Shown one piece after another: positions 18,403-20,579 of a stretch of DNA of 20,579 nucleotides. Both the position numbers and the translations under genes were made by a program. The stretch comes from Hemicentrotus pulcherrimus. Lineage: Eukaryota; Echinodermata; Echinoidea; Camarodonta; Strongylocentrotidae. The notes under the pieces were generated by a model. It saw nothing but the letters and a program-made list of their open reading frames with translations, made no database searches and was not told the origin of the DNA. The stretch spans positions 140,409 through 160,987 of the forward strand of contig BEXV01001096.1 in assembly GCA_003118195.1 (NCBI GenBank). The letters run 5' to 3'. Numbering within the stretch: the stretch's first letter is position 1; each line of letters starts with the position of its first letter.

Positions 18403-19747
18403 CACACTGGACAAACAGCTCAGTGCCGTGTACATGTAGCAGTATGCAGCTAGCCAGCGGTGTCCTGCATGTGATGTCACAAATGTTGACGCTCTACAAA
18501 GGACCGCTAAATTAAGGCAGAACATCTGGATCTCAAAACAAACATTTTTGGGAGTTGTATACTGGGGGCCCCAAACATATTTTTAAGAGAAGAGTTTGTT
18601 GTATTTGATCGGCAAGGCTTCCCCTTTGCTATGATATGAGTTTTGCATCAATTCAAAACACTTTTGATTTCTTCGTGTGGCTACTTTAATCCTGCAGAAT
18701 GTATGGTAAACTGTCAACAGATGGCAGCATTGTAAATATGATTCAGGACACAGTGAATACATTCTGAAACTAATGACTTATGTCATAAACACCACTGTGA
18801 CAAAGACAAACAATTTACTACAACAACAAAGTAGACATTGATATGATATCTTGACTTTCTTCATCACATGTGTCTAATTCACCCATTTTGACACCTTTGT
18901 GTGAATGAGTTATTTGCAGCCTTTATCTGGTATGAATGGAGACCACACTAGGCTATAAATACAATGTAACTGAAACAGTGGACCTAGCGAAAGGATAAGT
19001 CCTACATGAAGTAGATTGACAAACAAGTATTGAAGTGGTGTTCACAAACACAGAAGATTGAGTTTTACAAGGTGAAAAACAAATTTAAAATATCAATGCA
19101 CTTTAATATCTTGCATATTATGCAATATGCATGGCCTCAATAGCAGGTACAGTACATAATTGTTGTCATAAATGTTTCACAAGTACATCATTCTGGGCAT
19201 AAAATTCCTATATTGTCTGGGGGTATTCAAAGTCAAATAATATCACTAACAAGTGCTTTGGGCTCCTTTATTATTGAAGTAACCTAATGTCTGACAAGAT
19301 GGCTTGAAGAAGAAATGAGAAGTTTTGGAATGGTGTCAGTTTTAGTTTAGAAGCCGGCACATCAAGAATTCATCAGGATCAAACATATATTTTTCTAAGG
19401 TTTCAAATTCAGTACTTTTGTAAGAGATTCAGCACAACAACTTTTTTTACTCTGAGCTTTCTCTCAATAACAGAAAGAAATATATGCATAGTGGCAGAAT
19501 TACATGTACATGTAGTTAGATTGTGGCATTTTGTTATATTCTGAAGTCAAAGAGTATCAAATTGAAAACTGACCTAACAAATAAAAGGAAAAGGAAATAT
19601 GATGAATAGATGATTAAATGAACCGGTACATATCATGCTTTGGAAGTTCTTCACTGTCACTCTGACTTGATGCGTTTTCCCAATATACACCTGTATGTGA
19701 TATGCAGTGACACCCGCATGATAGTTCATTTGATACAGGTATTCCTC

Positions 19748-20152
19748 TTAAAGGTAAAGACCACTTATGGTCATTCGATTCCATTGTGAAAGAAACGTTG
19801 TGGAATCTATCAGAAAAGGTTGATTATCTAGTATATAAGTATTGGTGTGTACTGCAAGGTTCTGGAATCATCAAAATGATAGGAAATTTGGCCCTGTCTT
19901 CATAAGGTTACAAGCACTGTACATAGAAAGATGTATATAGGACTATACGCACACGTGCGCGACACATGCGTTTATCTCTCACAGCCCATAGATAAAGAAA
20001 TTTACCAAATATATCAATTAGAAGGCAGTTTCCCGGCAAAATTTTTATCATCATGTAATAGTCAAAACATATTCTTTCACATGATTGGTAATAAGAGCTT
20101 CCATTTCATTTTTGGAAATTGGGGCGTTTCCAATACTGGTCTTTCCCTTTAA
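19748..20152 (+). mobile_element. TTAA-flanked MITE, family A copy 2
   Basis: The element lies between TTAA at 19748-19751 and TTAA at 20149-20152, with a 397-bp body. The left end AGGTAAAGACCA and the right end TGGTCTTTCCCT are inverted with one mismatch. The left ~185 bp share long near-identical blocks with copy 3 (GCAAGGTTCTGGAATCATCA, CATTGTGAAAGAAACG, GAAAGATGTATAT) and with copy 1. The right half differs from copy 1. ACGCACACGTGCGCG near 19946 is a local alternating purine-pyrimidine tract. The open frame at 19931-20152 lies within the element and is not a gene. Confidence 0.85.
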
Positions 20153-20365
20153 GAAATGTTTAATTTGCCCCACGAGTATGTACAATGCATTCACCTTTTC
20201 AGTGCATCTTAGAAAATGCGTTTTGCAGAATTTTGATTACAATAGTCTCTTTTTATTTAAAAAAAAAGTTTTGATTTACAGGTCATCTTGATATTACAAA
20301 TGTATGTACTACTCTGTTATCTTGATGTAATCATGAAATTGTGCATGACATACAGCTGTATACTG

Positions 20366-20579
20366 TTAAAGATGAAGTTGAGTAGTGGTCATGCGATGGC
20401 ATTGTGAAAGAAACGGTGTGGAATCGACCAGAAAAGGTTGATCACCTACATGTAGCATATCAATTTGTGTGTATTGCAAGGTTCTGGAATCATCAAAATG
20501 ATAAGAAATTTGGTAAAGTCACAAACACTGTACACAGAAAGATGTATATGGGACTACACAAACACGTGGCGAAAAAAAC
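20366..20579 (+). mobile_element. TTAA MITE, family A copy 3, cut by the window end
   Basis: Begins at TTAA (20366-20369) with TTAAAGATGAAGTTGAGTAG, then follows the same order of blocks as copies 1 and 2 (CATTGTGAAAGAAACGGTGT, GTTCTGGAATCATCAAAATG, CACTGTACACAGAAAGATGT). It lacks a ~12-base stretch (CCCTGTCTTCAT) present in copy 2. The right terminus is outside the window. It starts 214 bp after copy 2 ends and has the same orientation. Confidence 0.8.

Larger units (their letters stand above)
17457..19747. other. Probable 3' UTR followed by non-coding sequence
   Basis: If exon 5 is terminal, the 3' UTR would run from here to a polyA signal near 17924. Beyond that no gene is supported. Open frames on the minus strand at 17835-18271 are short and unrecognised. 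A locally distinct segment at 18300-18600 has CpGs, a perfect TGACGTCA, a near-copy TGATGTCA at about 18473, and the palindrome GGGGCCCC (18565-18572). ACATGTACATGTA occurs at 19501-19514. The rest is AT-rich with nothing I can name. Confidence 0.45.

Overview
This looks like an AT-rich animal nuclear genome fragment. Coding sequence is sparse and split by canonical GT-AG introns, much of the rest is fold-back and TTAA-flanked repeat, and there is no sign of operons or Shine-Dalgarno sites. The many TACATGTA/ACATGTAC palindromes, the recurrent TACCGGTA octamer and the abundance of MITE-like elements suggest a marine invertebrate, most likely an echinoderm such as a sea urchin or sea star. That assignment is an impression from sequence texture and is not proven. 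One ambiguous base (n) lies at 15447.

Layout. Positions 1-10070 hold no gene I can defend. They hold a TTAA-flanked MITE (1010-1404), a small fold-back (2049-2157), an AG microsatellite (3861-3906), a second and unrelated TTAA-flanked inverted-repeat element with almost perfect 22-bp termini (4029-4568), a striking GC-rich multi-hairpin element (7471-7798), and a decayed array of about five 136-168 bp units carrying DR1-like AGGTCA repeats (7873-8575), followed by a hairpin (8689-8722).

Positions 10540-17456 hold the one well-supported gene, on the + strand. Five exons join in frame to 355 codons plus a stop. The protein has an acidic Gly/Glu-rich N-terminus, a charged coiled-coil-like segment, and a distinctive C-terminal block rich in W, F, Y, P and C. 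I do not recognise the family. The start and last exon are the uncertain parts. Introns 2 and 3 carry further fold-back elements, a Z-DNA-prone tract and, in intron 3, a CpG-rich segment with a TATA box, an E2F-like site, an E-box and a GC box that could be an internal promoter.

Positions 17457-20579 hold a possible 3' UTR and polyA signal, non-coding sequence, and two further copies of the 1010-1404 MITE family (19748-20152, and 20366 running off the window end). The shared features, TTAA duplications and AGG/AGA termini, point to mobilisation by a piggyBac-like transposase encoded elsewhere. No transposase is present here. I found no rRNA, tRNA, CRISPR array or prokaryotic-type system.
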